From NCBI RefSeq assembly GCF_026342015.1, contig NZ_JAPENL010000001.1, positions 248,001-312,000 on the forward strand: 64,000 bases of DNA, read 5' to 3'. The notes under the pieces were generated by a model. It was not told where the DNA came from, did no database searches, and saw only the letters and a list, made by a program, of their open reading frames with translations. Below are positions 36,701 through 45,152 of this stretch, piece by piece. Numbering within the stretch: position 1 is the first letter of the stretch; each line of letters starts with the position of its first letter. Made by a program: the position numbers and the translations under genes. The DNA is from Micromonospora lupini. Its GTDB lineage: Bacteria > Actinomycetota > Actinomycetes > Mycobacteriales > Micromonosporaceae.

Positions 36701-39700
36701 GGCTACACCCCGGCGACCGGGTTCCCGAGCGGCGGGGTCAGCGTGACAGACCCCAAGGGCTTCACCGCCACCAGCTACCCGTCGCCCGCCTTCGACGACG
36801 CTGAGGACAAGAGCGTCGACGTCAACGGTCGGACCACCACGTCGGCGTACGACGGTGTCGGACGGTTGCGCAAGGTGTGGTTGCCCACGGAACAGCAGAC
36901 GGGCACCACCACACCGTCGTACGAGTTCACCTATCGCGTCACCGCCACCGGCACCGATCAGCCGAGCAGACCCACTGTCGTGACGGCCCGCCAGTTGCAG
37001 ACCCTGGCCGGGGCGCGTGTCGAATGGCTGACCACCCACACCTACCTCGACGGCCTGGGGCGTACCCGTGAGGTGCAGGCGCCGGCGCCCAGCGGGTCCG
37101 GCCGCACCGTCACCGTCACCGCGTACGACGACAGGGGTCTGACGGCGGGCACGTCCCAGCCGATGTGGAACAGCACCGCCGCGGGGGACAACCCGGACCT
37201 GCTGCTCAACCCGGCCACCTCGACGATCCCGTCGTGGACCGAGCGGCAGTACGACGCCCTGGAACGGGAGACCCTCTCGACCGTGTACGGACTCGGCGCG
37301 GCAAAGGCGCGCACGACGACTGACAACTTCGGCAACGGCTCGGTCGTCACGCCACCGGTGGGCGCCCGGACCGGTACCTGGCAGGACGCCTTCGACCGGG
37401 TCGTCCAGACCCAGCAGAACCTGCCGGCCGGCGTGTCGATGCCGCAACCCGGGGCGCCGACCACCTCGTACTCCTACACCCCCCGGGGTGACCTCGCGTC
37501 GACCACCGATCCCGCCGGGGACGTCTCGACCTACACGTACGACTGGCTCGGTCACCGCCTCACCGCGAAGGATCCGAACGCCGGACTCACCACCTACACC
37601 TACGACGGCGTGGGCCGGGTCGGGTCCGCCACCGACGCCCTGCGCAAGAAGGTCAGCTACAGCTACGACCCCCTCGGCCGGCGCAGCGTCACCTGGTCAG
37701 GCGACGTGCAGACCGGCACGAGGCTCGCCGAGTGGACCTACGACACGGTTCCCGGCGGGAAGGGGCGGCTCGCCGCCACCATCCGCCACCTCGGAAGCGA
37801 CAACTACCGGACCGAGGTGGCCAGCTACGACGACCGCTACCGGGTCACCGGGAGGCGGTGGGTCCTGCCGACGAGCGAGAAGAGTCTCGCCGGCACGTAC
37901 GAGATCACCTACGGCTACGACCGCGCGGACCACCTGACCGACACCACGTACCCGGCGGGGAACGGTCTGGCCCAGGAGACCGTGCACCAGGGCTACACCG
38001 GCACCGGCGTTCCGGACACCCTGGCCAGCGAACTGGGCACCTACGTCAGCGCTACGGCGTACCACGAGTTCGGCGCGGTGAAGAGCCGTGACTACGGCGG
38101 CGCGGGGGAGCTGCGCCGCAGCTACCGCTACGAGGACAGCGGCGAGCGGCGGCTCGTCGGCCTCGGCGCCACCGCCGGCGCCGACACGTCGACGCCCCGC
38201 ACAGTGCAATCCGACGAGTACGGGTACGACGCCGTCGGCAACGTGCGGCAGGTGTCCGACGGCACCACCGGGCAGACCGAGTGCTTCGGCTACGACGGAC
38301 TGCAGCGGCTCACCGACGCCTGGACCACCACGGCCGGGTCCTGCGCGGGAGGAACCGGAACAGCGGACGGCGGCGGACCGGACCCGTACCGGCTGACCTA
38401 CGCCTACGACGCCACCGGAAGCATCACGTCCGTCACGTCCGGGGGCGTGTCGAGGAGCTACAGCTACCCCGCAGCGGGACCGGAGGCGGTCCGACCGCAG
38501 GCCGTCAGCGCGGTCGGCGCCGACACCTTCGCCTACGACGCCGATGGCCAGGAGACCTCACGCACCGTCGGAGGGGTCACCACCACCTCGGCGTACGACG
38601 AGGGCGGGCGGCTCACCGAGCAGACCACGGCCGGGGCCACTACCGGTTACGTCTACGACGCCGACGGGACGCGGCTCATCCGACGGGCTCCCGGCGCCAC
38701 GACCCTCTACCTCGACGGCGTGGAACTCGTCCTCACCACCTCCGTGTCCGCCACCCGGTTCTACAGTCTCGGCGACGACCTGGCGGCGATGCGGACCCCG
38801 GGCGGCGTCCGCTTCCTGCTCAGCGACGAGCAGGGCACCGTCCAGTTCGCCGTCGACGCCGCGGCGTCCGGCACGGCACACCGCGTCAGCGGCGACGGTG
38901 TCTCCCGACAGCGGTACCTGCCGTACGGTGCGCACCGCGGCGGCGACACCATCGCCGGCACCGATCGCGGCTACCTGGGCAAGGTCGAGGACGCGGCGAC
39001 GTCGTTGATCGCCCTGGACAACCGTCAGCACGACCCGCTCACCGGCCGGCTCACCAGCCCCGACCCGCTGCTGAACACGGACAATCCGGCCGCGCAGAAC
39101 CCATACGCGTACGCCGCCAACAACCCCACGACCCTGAGCGACCCGAGTGGGCTGTGCATCCCGGGCGACTGCCCGCAACGCATGGCGGGCCTTCTCCGCC
39201 TGGCGGCCAGCACGAAGAACAAGAAGCAACGCCACCGCTACCGCCAACTGGCCTACCGGTCGGAACGGCGCGAGGCGCGCATCTACCGGCGGGTCTACCA
39301 GCGATCGGATCGCATGTCGGTCTGCTGGAACCTGAAGCGCGGCTGCCATTCGCTGCCGCAGCGCGACCGGCAGCCGCCCCGAAAGCACTGGATCGTCGCG
39401 CGGTTCGTGCACGAGCACCGCAGCGCGTTCGAGTGGACGCACGCCATCGGAGCCACCGTGAACGTCGTCGGCTCCGGGGTGGCCGTCGGGTGCGCCGCCT
39501 TCTACGGCTGTGGCGGAGTCGGCCCCGCAGCCCAACGCATCGCCCAGCTGGGCGCGACGGCGCAGGCGGTGTCCGGGGTCGCCATGGCCATCGACACCTG
39601 CTCGTACGAGTCCCGCGGCAAGTGCGTGACGGAGTCGATCGAGGCCGGCATCGATGTAACGAGCACTGCTATGCCCGGCCTGTCGGCCCGGGCCGCGTAC

Positions 39701-39730
39701 CGCTACTACGACCTCCGGACCAGACCGTGA
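33719..39730 (+). CDS. Secreted RHS/YD-repeat protein with cysteine-rich C-terminal tail
   Basis: The 2003-residue protein has a signal peptide (WMLGAVGVLAIVAAAG, cleaved near AHAAS) and an N-terminal part of SpvB/TcdB-like character (SWVGLGWNLGIGFIERRYRSC). Many YD repeats follow (for example FDYDWLGHR-like YTYDWLGHRLTAKDPN and YGYDAVGNVRQVSDG). The RHS core is at about nt 38920-39150 (RYLPYGAHRGG, YLGKVED, LDNRQHDPLTGRLTSPDPL, NPYAYAANNPTTLSDPSGLC). The last 195 residues are variable, basic and then Gly/Ala-rich with four Cys pairs, in the toxin position. ATG 33719 has GAGGAG upstream. No immunity gene is recognised next to it. Confidence 0.9.
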   Translation: MRTGHYLARWMLGAVGVLAIVAAAGTTVVPPTPAHAASGSPRERSVPARAVPRVRTAPDPEADAAAPLPAPHWPAAGTVDVALASGHPVRAGSLPIEVSATETGAAPTEVRVELLDQDSGTVPGTVGTAFRLTRLAGGAGTVHVDVDYSRFRYGYGGNLADRLRLVRVARCVTRECVRTPVPVAARNDLAAGRLSADVDSGPDQVYAVTAAASGSGTGDYRATDLSPAEKWTAGTNSGSFHESYPLGLPPSVGGDAPDLSLDYDSSTVDGRTSSTNNQASWVGLGWNLGIGFIERRYRSCVEDGDPYHADLCWSSPYSGDEDGAAFVLSLDGVSTELIKTADGTYRMRDDRGWKIEHRFNGSNGDNTGEYWVVSTPDGEQHTFGYRKDSNWTVPVVGDDAGEPCHSTAPVPCRQTWRWNLDKVVDANENVTAVYWTPETNNYRQANGGATYRYDRGGHLDRIEYGMLAGQHPAAQVAFTAVGRCTQRIANPTASCPAATAANATSYPDVPTDLVCADGAGCAKYSPTFFSTSRLDLISAQVWDAQAQTWQETTRWRPTFAFPPAPDGTTPSLWLNSIQQTGVWGGETVTLPPVAFDGIFLGNRQDYTTTAQQLQMRRLSVVRNGLGGETRVSYGHASPATTCPAGGENTGWEAGMLWDQNRYECFRVRFKPEGATNPVKGVFHRYLVTTVDQVDLVGGSPTTTTSYAYGVDQLVPWPAWHRDDDLTVAAKDLDWTDWRGYQTVRVTEGSGGADRQSVTDTRYFRGMNGDLLGSGSARTEAVRDYAGQPWPDDPQLAGKVLHQQRYRRNADNSLTELDSERSTYWDSGVIADGPGSHDVHMVRPAYEYRRDRRGDGTWRETAKRSDGYSVGNGGLATREADLGETGVADSVCTEIGYAQNTAGGQWMLDVVERRETHVGDPDGQSLRCPGPVVDRTVTLYDGATGPGDGVNEPTDGNPTEVRSYTADGAYNWVRNTYDDYGRELTETNPDGVTRTGYTPATGFPSGGVSVTDPKGFTATSYPSPAFDDAEDKSVDVNGRTTTSAYDGVGRLRKVWLPTEQQTGTTTPSYEFTYRVTATGTDQPSRPTVVTARQLQTLAGARVEWLTTHTYLDGLGRTREVQAPAPSGSGRTVTVTAYDDRGLTAGTSQPMWNSTAAGDNPDLLLNPATSTIPSWTERQYDALERETLSTVYGLGAAKARTTTDNFGNGSVVTPPVGARTGTWQDAFDRVVQTQQNLPAGVSMPQPGAPTTSYSYTPRGDLASTTDPAGDVSTYTYDWLGHRLTAKDPNAGLTTYTYDGVGRVGSATDALRKKVSYSYDPLGRRSVTWSGDVQTGTRLAEWTYDTVPGGKGRLAATIRHLGSDNYRTEVASYDDRYRVTGRRWVLPTSEKSLAGTYEITYGYDRADHLTDTTYPAGNGLAQETVHQGYTGTGVPDTLASELGTYVSATAYHEFGAVKSRDYGGAGELRRSYRYEDSGERRLVGLGATAGADTSTPRTVQSDEYGYDAVGNVRQVSDGTTGQTECFGYDGLQRLTDAWTTTAGSCAGGTGTADGGGPDPYRLTYAYDATGSITSVTSGGVSRSYSYPAAGPEAVRPQAVSAVGADTFAYDADGQETSRTVGGVTTTSAYDEGGRLTEQTTAGATTGYVYDADGTRLIRRAPGATTLYLDGVELVLTTSVSATRFYSLGDDLAAMRTPGGVRFLLSDEQGTVQFAVDAAASGTAHRVSGDGVSRQRYLPYGAHRGGDTIAGTDRGYLGKVEDAATSLIALDNRQHDPLTGRLTSPDPLLNTDNPAAQNPYAYAANNPTTLSDPSGLCIPGDCPQRMAGLLRLAASTKNKKQRHRYRQLAYRSERREARIYRRVYQRSDRMSVCWNLKRGCHSLPQRDRQPPRKHWIVARFVHEHRSAFEWTHAIGATVNVVGSGVAVGCAAFYGCGGVGPAAQRIAQLGATAQAVSGVAMAIDTCSYESRGKCVTESIEAGIDVTSTAMPGLSARAAYRYYDLRTRP

Positions 39731-39759
39731 GGAATTCGAGTGCCCAGAGGAGAACCCTT

Positions 39760-41412
39760 GTGATCCAGCGTAGGAGAGTCCTGACCGCAGCCGTGGTCGC
39801 CGCGGTCCTGGCAGCGGTCGCGGTGCCGGGCCCGTCCGCAGCCGCCCGGCCCGCCACCGCCACCGGTGTCGACGTCGGCATCGCGGCCGCCGCGGGCCCG
39901 GCGAGCCGGGCCGACGTCACCGGCGACGGGATTCCGGACATCGTTGTGGCGAGCGGCGCCCGCTCCGTCGGGTTCCCGGACCCCACCGCGCCGAACGAGG
40001 TGGGCGGGTCGGTCTACGTGATTCCCGGCGGCAGCACGGTCCCCGGGCAACCCGTGGCGCTCCTGCACCAGAACGACCCGTCGGTGCTCGACTCGCCGGA
40101 GACGACAGACAACTTCGGCGCGCAGGTCGTCACCGGCGACTTCAACGGTGACCGGCGCGCGGACGTGGCCATTGGCAACCCGAAGGAGTCCATCGGCACG
40201 GTCACCAACGCCGGCGCGGTGACAGTCCTGTACGGGCAGACGGCGCCGCCGTACCTCGGCCTGATCGCCAACGGCACCGCCTTCATCACCCAGAACAGCG
40301 GCACCGTCCCGGGTGACGCCGAGACCAACGACTACTTCGGCGCCGGCCTCACCACCGGCGACTTCAACGGCGACGGGTACGCCGATCTCGCCGTGGGCAC
40401 CCCGGGCGAGGCGATCGGCTCCGTCGGCGCGGCCGGCGGCGTCTGGGTGCTCTACGGCGGCAGCAGTGGCCTCCGGGTCGACAACGCGGCCGCATTCGGT
40501 CAGGAGACCAGCGGCATCGGGGGGACCGCGGAGAAGAACGACCACTTCGGATCGTCGGTAGCGGCCGGCGACCTCACCGGCGACGGCCGGGACGACCTCG
40601 TGATCAACGTCGAGGGCGAGGACGTCAGCGGCACGACAGGCGCGCAGGGCTGCGTGTACGCCCTGAAGGGTTCCGCAGGCGGTGTGACGGTGTCCGGCAG
40701 CACGTCGGTGTGTGTGGACAAGACGAAGACCGGCGGGAGCTACAGCAGCGTCGCGATCGGTCGTTTCCACGGCGGCAGCAACGCCGACGTCGTGGTCTAC
40801 GCCGACCAGTACAAGGGCGGTCCCAGCAGGTCCGGCGCCCTTGTCGTGCTGCGCGGCGGCACCGACCTGATCAGCAGCGCGCGCAGCCTGGTCATCTCGC
40901 AGAGCTCGCCGGGCGTGGGTGGGAGCGCCGAGGCGGGTGACCAGTTCGGCGCCGCGCTCGCGGTCGGCGACCTCGACAACGACGGCGCGGACGATCTCGC
41001 GGTCGGCGTCCCCGGGGAGGACTCCGGCGCGGGCAGCGGGCAGGGCATGGTCCACGTCTTCCTCGGCGGCGCGTCGGGGCTCCAGTCGGGGCTGGACTCC
41101 ACGTTCCAGGAGGGTCATCCGATGATCAACGCCAACCCGCAGCCCAGTGAGGCGTTCGGCAGCGCGGTACGCATCCTCGACGTGACAAATGACGGGACGC
41201 CGGAGCTGCTGGTGACCGCGCCGTTCGAGGACTTCTCCTACAACACCGGGGCGATGTTCGTGCTCGGCCTGCAACGGACCAGTGACACCGTCGCGCTCAC
41301 CGGCTGCACCGCGCTGACCAGGGCAACCCTCGGCGGCGTCTCCGCGTACGGGACGGGTCTGCCGATCGCCAACGGTGTGATCCCGCCGACCGACCTGCCG
41401 AACGTCACGTGA
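39760..41412 (+). CDS. Secreted FG-GAP/integrin-alpha-like repeat protein
   Basis: The 550-residue precursor has a signal peptide (RRRVLTAAVVAAVLAAVAVPGPSAAARP). It then has about six FG-GAP beta-propeller repeats, each with a calcium-loop-like motif such as DVTGDGIPDIVV, DFNGDRRADVAIG, DFNGDGYADLAVG, DLTGDGRDDLVI and DLDNDGADDLAVG. GTG 39760 is chosen for the upstream AGAGGAG and the signal peptide; the frame stays open far upstream over the RHS gene only because of GC. It lies 29 bases after the RHS stop and may be co-transcribed. The binding partner is unknown. Confidence 0.87.
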   Translation: MIQRRRVLTAAVVAAVLAAVAVPGPSAAARPATATGVDVGIAAAAGPASRADVTGDGIPDIVVASGARSVGFPDPTAPNEVGGSVYVIPGGSTVPGQPVALLHQNDPSVLDSPETTDNFGAQVVTGDFNGDRRADVAIGNPKESIGTVTNAGAVTVLYGQTAPPYLGLIANGTAFITQNSGTVPGDAETNDYFGAGLTTGDFNGDGYADLAVGTPGEAIGSVGAAGGVWVLYGGSSGLRVDNAAAFGQETSGIGGTAEKNDHFGSSVAAGDLTGDGRDDLVINVEGEDVSGTTGAQGCVYALKGSAGGVTVSGSTSVCVDKTKTGGSYSSVAIGRFHGGSNADVVVYADQYKGGPSRSGALVVLRGGTDLISSARSLVISQSSPGVGGSAEAGDQFGAALAVGDLDNDGADDLAVGVPGEDSGAGSGQGMVHVFLGGASGLQSGLDSTFQEGHPMINANPQPSEAFGSAVRILDVTNDGTPELLVTAPFEDFSYNTGAMFVLGLQRTSDTVALTGCTALTRATLGGVSAYGTGLPIANGVIPPTDLPNVT

Positions 41413-41416
41413 TCGT

Positions 41417-41462
41417 CGCCTCGCCCTGGGCGGAGAGGACGGGGGGTGCCCAGGGCGAGGCG
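41417..41462 (+). terminator. Terminator after the FG-GAP gene
   Basis: Fifteen-base perfect arms, CGCCTCGCCCTGGGC (41417-41431) and its complement (41448-41462), begin a few bases after the stop codon. Confidence 0.75.
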
Positions 41463-41486
41463 GCACCGTGAGGTTGCTCCTGCAGA

Positions 41487-41520
41487 CTTGAGAGACTACT
41501 TTCGAAACATGTCTCTCAAG
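41487..41520. promoter_or_regulatory. ArsR-type operator spanning the start codon
   Basis: Ten-base perfect arms CTTGAGAGAC (41487-41496) and GTCTCTCAAG (41511-41520) flank 14 bases. The right arm begins at the last base of the ATG (41509-41511), so regulator binding would block transcription and perhaps initiation of its own gene. Confidence 0.6.
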
Positions 41521-42105
41521 AATCCGTACGGGGATTTCGAGATCACCGAGCCGCAGGCGCTGCGGGCGCTGGCGCATCCCGTCCGGTTGGCCATCCTCGA
41601 CCGGCTCCAGCGTCACGGCCCGGCCACGGCCACCGGACTGTCGACGCACGTCGGCGCCACGCCGTCGGTGGTCAGCTGGCACCTGCGCCACCTCGCGACG
41701 TTCGGTCTGGTCACCGACGCCGACGGCGCCACCAGCAAGCGGGAACGCTGGTGGCAGGCAGCCGCCCGGGGGTTCCGCTTCACGCTGCCCGACGACGCCG
41801 AGGGGCAGGCAGCGGGACGGCAGCTCCGCGGCGAGATGTTCGCCCGGACCGCGGAGACGCCACAGCAGTGGCTGCTGCACGACGAGCCCCGCCTGGACGC
41901 CGAGTGGCGCGGGCTCGCGGGGGTGGCCGACACCCGCTTCGTCGCGACGCCCGACGAGCTGCGACACCTCGAAGAGGCGATCGAGGAGCTGATCGCCCCG
42001 TACGTGCGCCGCAAGGACGACGACACCAAGCCGGCCGGCGCGCAGATCGTCCGGATGCTGCGTTACCTGCTGCCCGAGCCGGCCGACGACACGTCCGCGT
42101 CATGA
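41509..42105 (+). CDS. ArsR-type winged-helix regulator paired with an MFS exporter
   Basis: The 198-residue protein has an HTH_20-type winged helix (EPQALRALAHPVRLAILDRLQRHGPATATGLSTHVG, then SVVSWHLRHLATFGLV) and a helical C-terminal half, without the metal-binding Cys of ArsR proper. ATG 41509 matches the conserved start before the helix. It is coupled to the MFS transporter by an ATGA overlap, a common autoregulated drug-export pair. Confidence 0.87.
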   Translation: MSLKNPYGDFEITEPQALRALAHPVRLAILDRLQRHGPATATGLSTHVGATPSVVSWHLRHLATFGLVTDADGATSKRERWWQAAARGFRFTLPDDAEGQAAGRQLRGEMFARTAETPQQWLLHDEPRLDAEWRGLAGVADTRFVATPDELRHLEEAIEELIAPYVRRKDDDTKPAGAQIVRMLRYLLPEPADDTSAS

Positions 42106-43358
42106 CCGCCGTCGACGCCCCGCCCGCACCGGCGCTGCACCGCGACAGGCGGTTCCGCACCTTCTGGACCGGTCAGACGATCTCGGCGTTCGGTGACCGG
42201 ATCAGCGAGCTGGCCCTGCCGCTGATCGCCGTCTCCCTGCTCGCCGCGACGCCCGTGCAGGTAAGCGTCCTCACCGCGCTGATCTGGCTGCCCAACCTGC
42301 TGGGCCTGTTCCTCGGCGCGTGGGTGGACCAGCGCACCCACAAGCGACGACTCCTGATCCTCGCCGACCTGGCCCGCGCGGCCGTGCTGCTCAGCCTGCC
42401 CGTGGCCTACCTGTTCGGCGCGATCACCCTCACCCAGCTCTACCTGGTGGCGCTGCTCAGCGGCGCCGGAGCCGTCCTGTTCACCCTGGGACAGCAGGCG
42501 TTCTTCGTCGCCCTGGTGCCACGATCGGCGTACGTGGACGCGAACAGCAAACTCAGCCTGAGCCGGTCCCTCTCGTTCATCGCCGGTCCGGCCGTGGGCG
42601 GTGGACTCGTCCAGGCGCTCAGCGCGCCGGTGGCGATCCTCGTCGACGCGGTGTCCTTCCTCGCCTCCGCGCTGCTGCTGCGTCGCATCCCGGTCACCGA
42701 GTCGCCCCCGCCGCCCCGGCGGACGTCCACTGTCGGGCTGGTCCGCGAGGGCCTGGTGCTGGTGCTGCGCCATCCGGTGCTGCGCGCCGCCCTCGGCTGC
42801 ACCACCACAGTCAACTTCTTCACCTTCATCGCGGCCGCGCTGCTGGTGCTGTACGCCAACCGTGAACTCCACCTCTCGCCGGGCGCCATCGGCGTCGCGT
42901 TCGGCGTCGGCGCGCTCGGCGGCCTGGTCGGCGCGGCAGTGGCGCCCCGCATGTCGCGGGCCATCGGGCTGGGCCGGACCGCGATGATCGGCGTGGTGGT
43001 CTTTCCCGCGCCGCTGGCGCTGACGGCGCTGATCGCCGGCCCGACCTGGGCGAAGGTGGCCATGCTGGCGGCCATCGAGATGGTGTCCAGCCTCGGTGTG
43101 ATGCTGATGGACGTCAACCTCAACGCCCTGCTCATGGCAGTGACGCCAGACGACGCACGCGGTCGTCGGGCCGGCGCGTACAGCGCCGTCAACTACGGCA
43201 TCCGGCCGCTCGGCGCGCTGGTCGGCGGCGCGCTCGGCACCACCCTCGGGCTGCGGCCGGCCCTCGTCGTCGCCGGGGTGGGCGGCGTGCTCGCCGTGCT
43301 GTGGCTGCTCGCGTCCCCGGTGCGCCACATCAGGACCCTCGACGCCACGGCGCCCTGA
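42102..43358 (+). CDS. MFS transporter (DHA3/enterobactin-exporter-like)
   Basis: The 418-residue protein has about 12 transmembrane helices, with FRTFWTGQTISAFGDRISELALPLIA at the start and the MFS loop motif GAWVDQRTHKRRLLI between helices 2 and 3. The sequence type is that of the MFS_3/EntS group, which export small molecules. It is translated with the ArsR-type regulator upstream. Its cargo is unknown. Confidence 0.9.
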   Translation: MTAVDAPPAPALHRDRRFRTFWTGQTISAFGDRISELALPLIAVSLLAATPVQVSVLTALIWLPNLLGLFLGAWVDQRTHKRRLLILADLARAAVLLSLPVAYLFGAITLTQLYLVALLSGAGAVLFTLGQQAFFVALVPRSAYVDANSKLSLSRSLSFIAGPAVGGGLVQALSAPVAILVDAVSFLASALLLRRIPVTESPPPPRRTSTVGLVREGLVLVLRHPVLRAALGCTTTVNFFTFIAAALLVLYANRELHLSPGAIGVAFGVGALGGLVGAAVAPRMSRAIGLGRTAMIGVVVFPAPLALTALIAGPTWAKVAMLAAIEMVSSLGVMLMDVNLNALLMAVTPDDARGRRAGAYSAVNYGIRPLGALVGGALGTTLGLRPALVVAGVGGVLAVLWLLASPVRHIRTLDATAP

Positions 43359-43365
43359 GAGGCGG

Positions 43366-44061
43366 TCAGCCGATCTCCGCCACCAGCAACCGGGCCAGCT
43401 CGGCGGGCTGGGAGAACATCGGCCAGTGACCCGTGGCCATCGTGACCAGCCGCCACTGCTCGCTGGCCAGCAACGCGGCCACTGTGTCGTTGGGCTCCGG
43501 CCCGTCGAGCAGGCATTTGACGTACGTCGTCGGCAGCTCGCCCAGCGGGCGTGCCAGCACGGCCGGCTCGGTGAGCGTGGCCCCCGGGTGCGGCGTGCAG
43601 CCCCTGACCAGCCGGGCGATCTGCTCGTCGGTGAGCCCCTGGCCGTCGAACTCGGCCGCGTCGAGCGGCTGCCAGTCGCCGCCGTCGTCGGCGAGCACCG
43701 ACTCGAACGCCGCCTGACCCTGCCACCAGCCGGACGCGAACGACAGGCCGTCGACAGGCACCTCCGCGTCGACGTAGACCACCCGGGTCAACCGGTCGCC
43801 GATCCGCGCGGCGGCCTGACCCACCGGGATGCCCGAGTAGCTGTGCCCGACCAGCACCACGTCGCGCAGGTCGCGTCGCTCGATCTCGCCGACGATGTCC
43901 TGCACGTGGGTCTGCTGCCCGGCGGGCACGCCCTGCCGCTCGGCGAGACCGGAAAGGGTGAGGGGAGAGGCCCGGTGCCCGGCGGCCCGCAGCCCCGGCA
44001 CCACCTCGTCCCACGCCCACGACCCCAGCCACGCACCCGCCACCAGCACCACATCAGCCAT
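43366..44061 (-). CDS. Alpha/beta-fold hydrolase
   Basis: The 231-residue protein has the oxyanion region LVAGAWLGSWAWDEV, nucleophile elbow VGHSYSGIP and a likely catalytic His in ATGHWPMFSQPAEL. It resembles the salicylate-esterase/hydroxynitrile-lyase-like hydrolases common in actinomycetes. It ends 7 bases from the convergent MFS stop. The substrate is unknown. Confidence 0.87.
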   Translation of the reverse strand: MADVVLVAGAWLGSWAWDEVVPGLRAAGHRASPLTLSGLAERQGVPAGQQTHVQDIVGEIERRDLRDVVLVGHSYSGIPVGQAAARIGDRLTRVVYVDAEVPVDGLSFASGWWQGQAAFESVLADDGGDWQPLDAAEFDGQGLTDEQIARLVRGCTPHPGATLTEPAVLARPLGELPTTYVKCLLDGPEPNDTVAALLASEQWRLVTMATGHWPMFSQPAELARLLVAEIG

Positions 44062-44099
44062 GGCCGAAGACTAGGGCCGACCCCCGACAGCCTCGCGCG

Positions 44100-44480
44100 T
44101 CACGGCCAGGTGCGGGCCTGGGCGTCGAACACCTCGGGCGGGCTCTCCACAGGCAGCAAGCAGAGCAGGTGGCCGCCGGGCGCCCGCAGGATCCGACACT
44201 CCAACCACTGCGACACCTCGGTGGCGCCCAGACCGACAAGCCGAGCGGTCTCGGCAGCCACGTCGTCGCTCTCGATGTCGAGGTGGTAGCGCGGCGCGTC
44301 GTCAACGGACTGAACGGCGGTGACCAGGCCCGGCAACGCCTCGTGCAGGCCGACGAACTGCGGTTCGGCCGGATCGGACCGGGTGCCGACGCCGAGCGCC
44401 GCCGACCAGAACTCCGCCGCCCGCGCGGCCTCCGCCTCGGGCGCGTCGATCAGCAACGCGTACACACGGCTTCGATGCAT
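44100..44480 (-). CDS. VOC-superfamily (glyoxalase-like) protein
   Basis: The 126-residue protein has two beta-alpha-beta-beta-beta modules (YALLIDAPEAEAARAAEFWSAALG, then YHLDIESDDVAAETARLVGLGATEV and CRILRAPGGHLLCLLP). The His and Glu metal positions are only partly visible. It could be a glyoxalase-like enzyme or a binding protein. It lies 38 bases upstream of the hydrolase gene on the same strand. Confidence 0.82.
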   Translation of the reverse strand: MHRSRVYALLIDAPEAEAARAAEFWSAALGVGTRSDPAEPQFVGLHEALPGLVTAVQSVDDAPRYHLDIESDDVAAETARLVGLGATEVSQWLECRILRAPGGHLLCLLPVESPPEVFDAQARTWP

Positions 44481-44596
44481 GCGAGGCAGGATATCGAGGA
44501 CACCTGTCCGCCGCCCGTCGTGCCGAGCGCGGGCAGGATGGCGGTGCGCGGTATCCCCAGGCCGGGCACGGTGAAACCCGGCCTCGCCGGGTGCGG

Positions 44597-45007
44597 TCAG
44601 GCGGGCCTGTCGACCAGGGCGGCGAGCCGCTTGGGCGCCTGCACGCAGTAGCTCTCGGTGAGCAGCTCGCCGACCTCGGCCCAGTCGGTGGCCTCGTCCA
44701 GGATCATGCCCAGCACGTTCGGGCTCCAGTCCGGTTTGTAGAACGGATGCCCGACGCTCAGGAGACCGGCGATCTCGTCGAGCGGCGACCGGAAGACCAG
44801 CAGGCAGGCCGGCCGGTCGAGCGCGGCGGCGCGGGCGAGCACCGCCTGCCGGTCGGGGTCGACGGTGAGCACATGGGCGAAGGTGCGCCTGCGGACCCGC
44901 CAACGGATGCCCACCCAGGCCGGCTCCTCGTAGGTCTCCGGCAGCCCGCGACAGATCGGGCGCAGCCTGTCGAGAACCTCGGGGTCGACGTCTCCGGGTG
45001 CGGTCAC
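44597..45007 (-). CDS. MmcQ/YjbR-family protein
   Basis: The 136-residue protein shows the YjbR pattern: ICRGLPETYEEPAWVGIRWRVRRRTFAHV, a basic and aromatic DNA-binding-like fold, and VLDEATDW-like MILDEATDWAEVGELLTESY. It starts at GTG 45007. The family's cellular role is not established. Confidence 0.82.
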   Translation of the reverse strand: MTAPGDVDPEVLDRLRPICRGLPETYEEPAWVGIRWRVRRRTFAHVLTVDPDRQAVLARAAALDRPACLLVFRSPLDEIAGLLSVGHPFYKPDWSPNVLGMILDEATDWAEVGELLTESYCVQAPKRLAALVDRPA

Positions 45008-45152
45008 GGGCAGGGACGCTAGCCGACGGGTACGACAATGACGCCCGCCGACGGGCGGCGGTGGTGTGCTCCCGATCCATCGGTCAGGATGGTCGGGGCG
45101 ACGCCGGGCCGCCGCCCCGAACCGACACACCCCAGCCCCGCCGAGGAGTTCC

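Noticed and set aside
38281-39759. Open frame continuing upstream of the FG-GAP protein for nearly 500 codons
   Set aside because: It lies inside the RHS gene in another frame and has the Arg/Pro/Gly-rich composition of an out-of-frame reading. The signal peptide and ribosome site place the true start at 39760.
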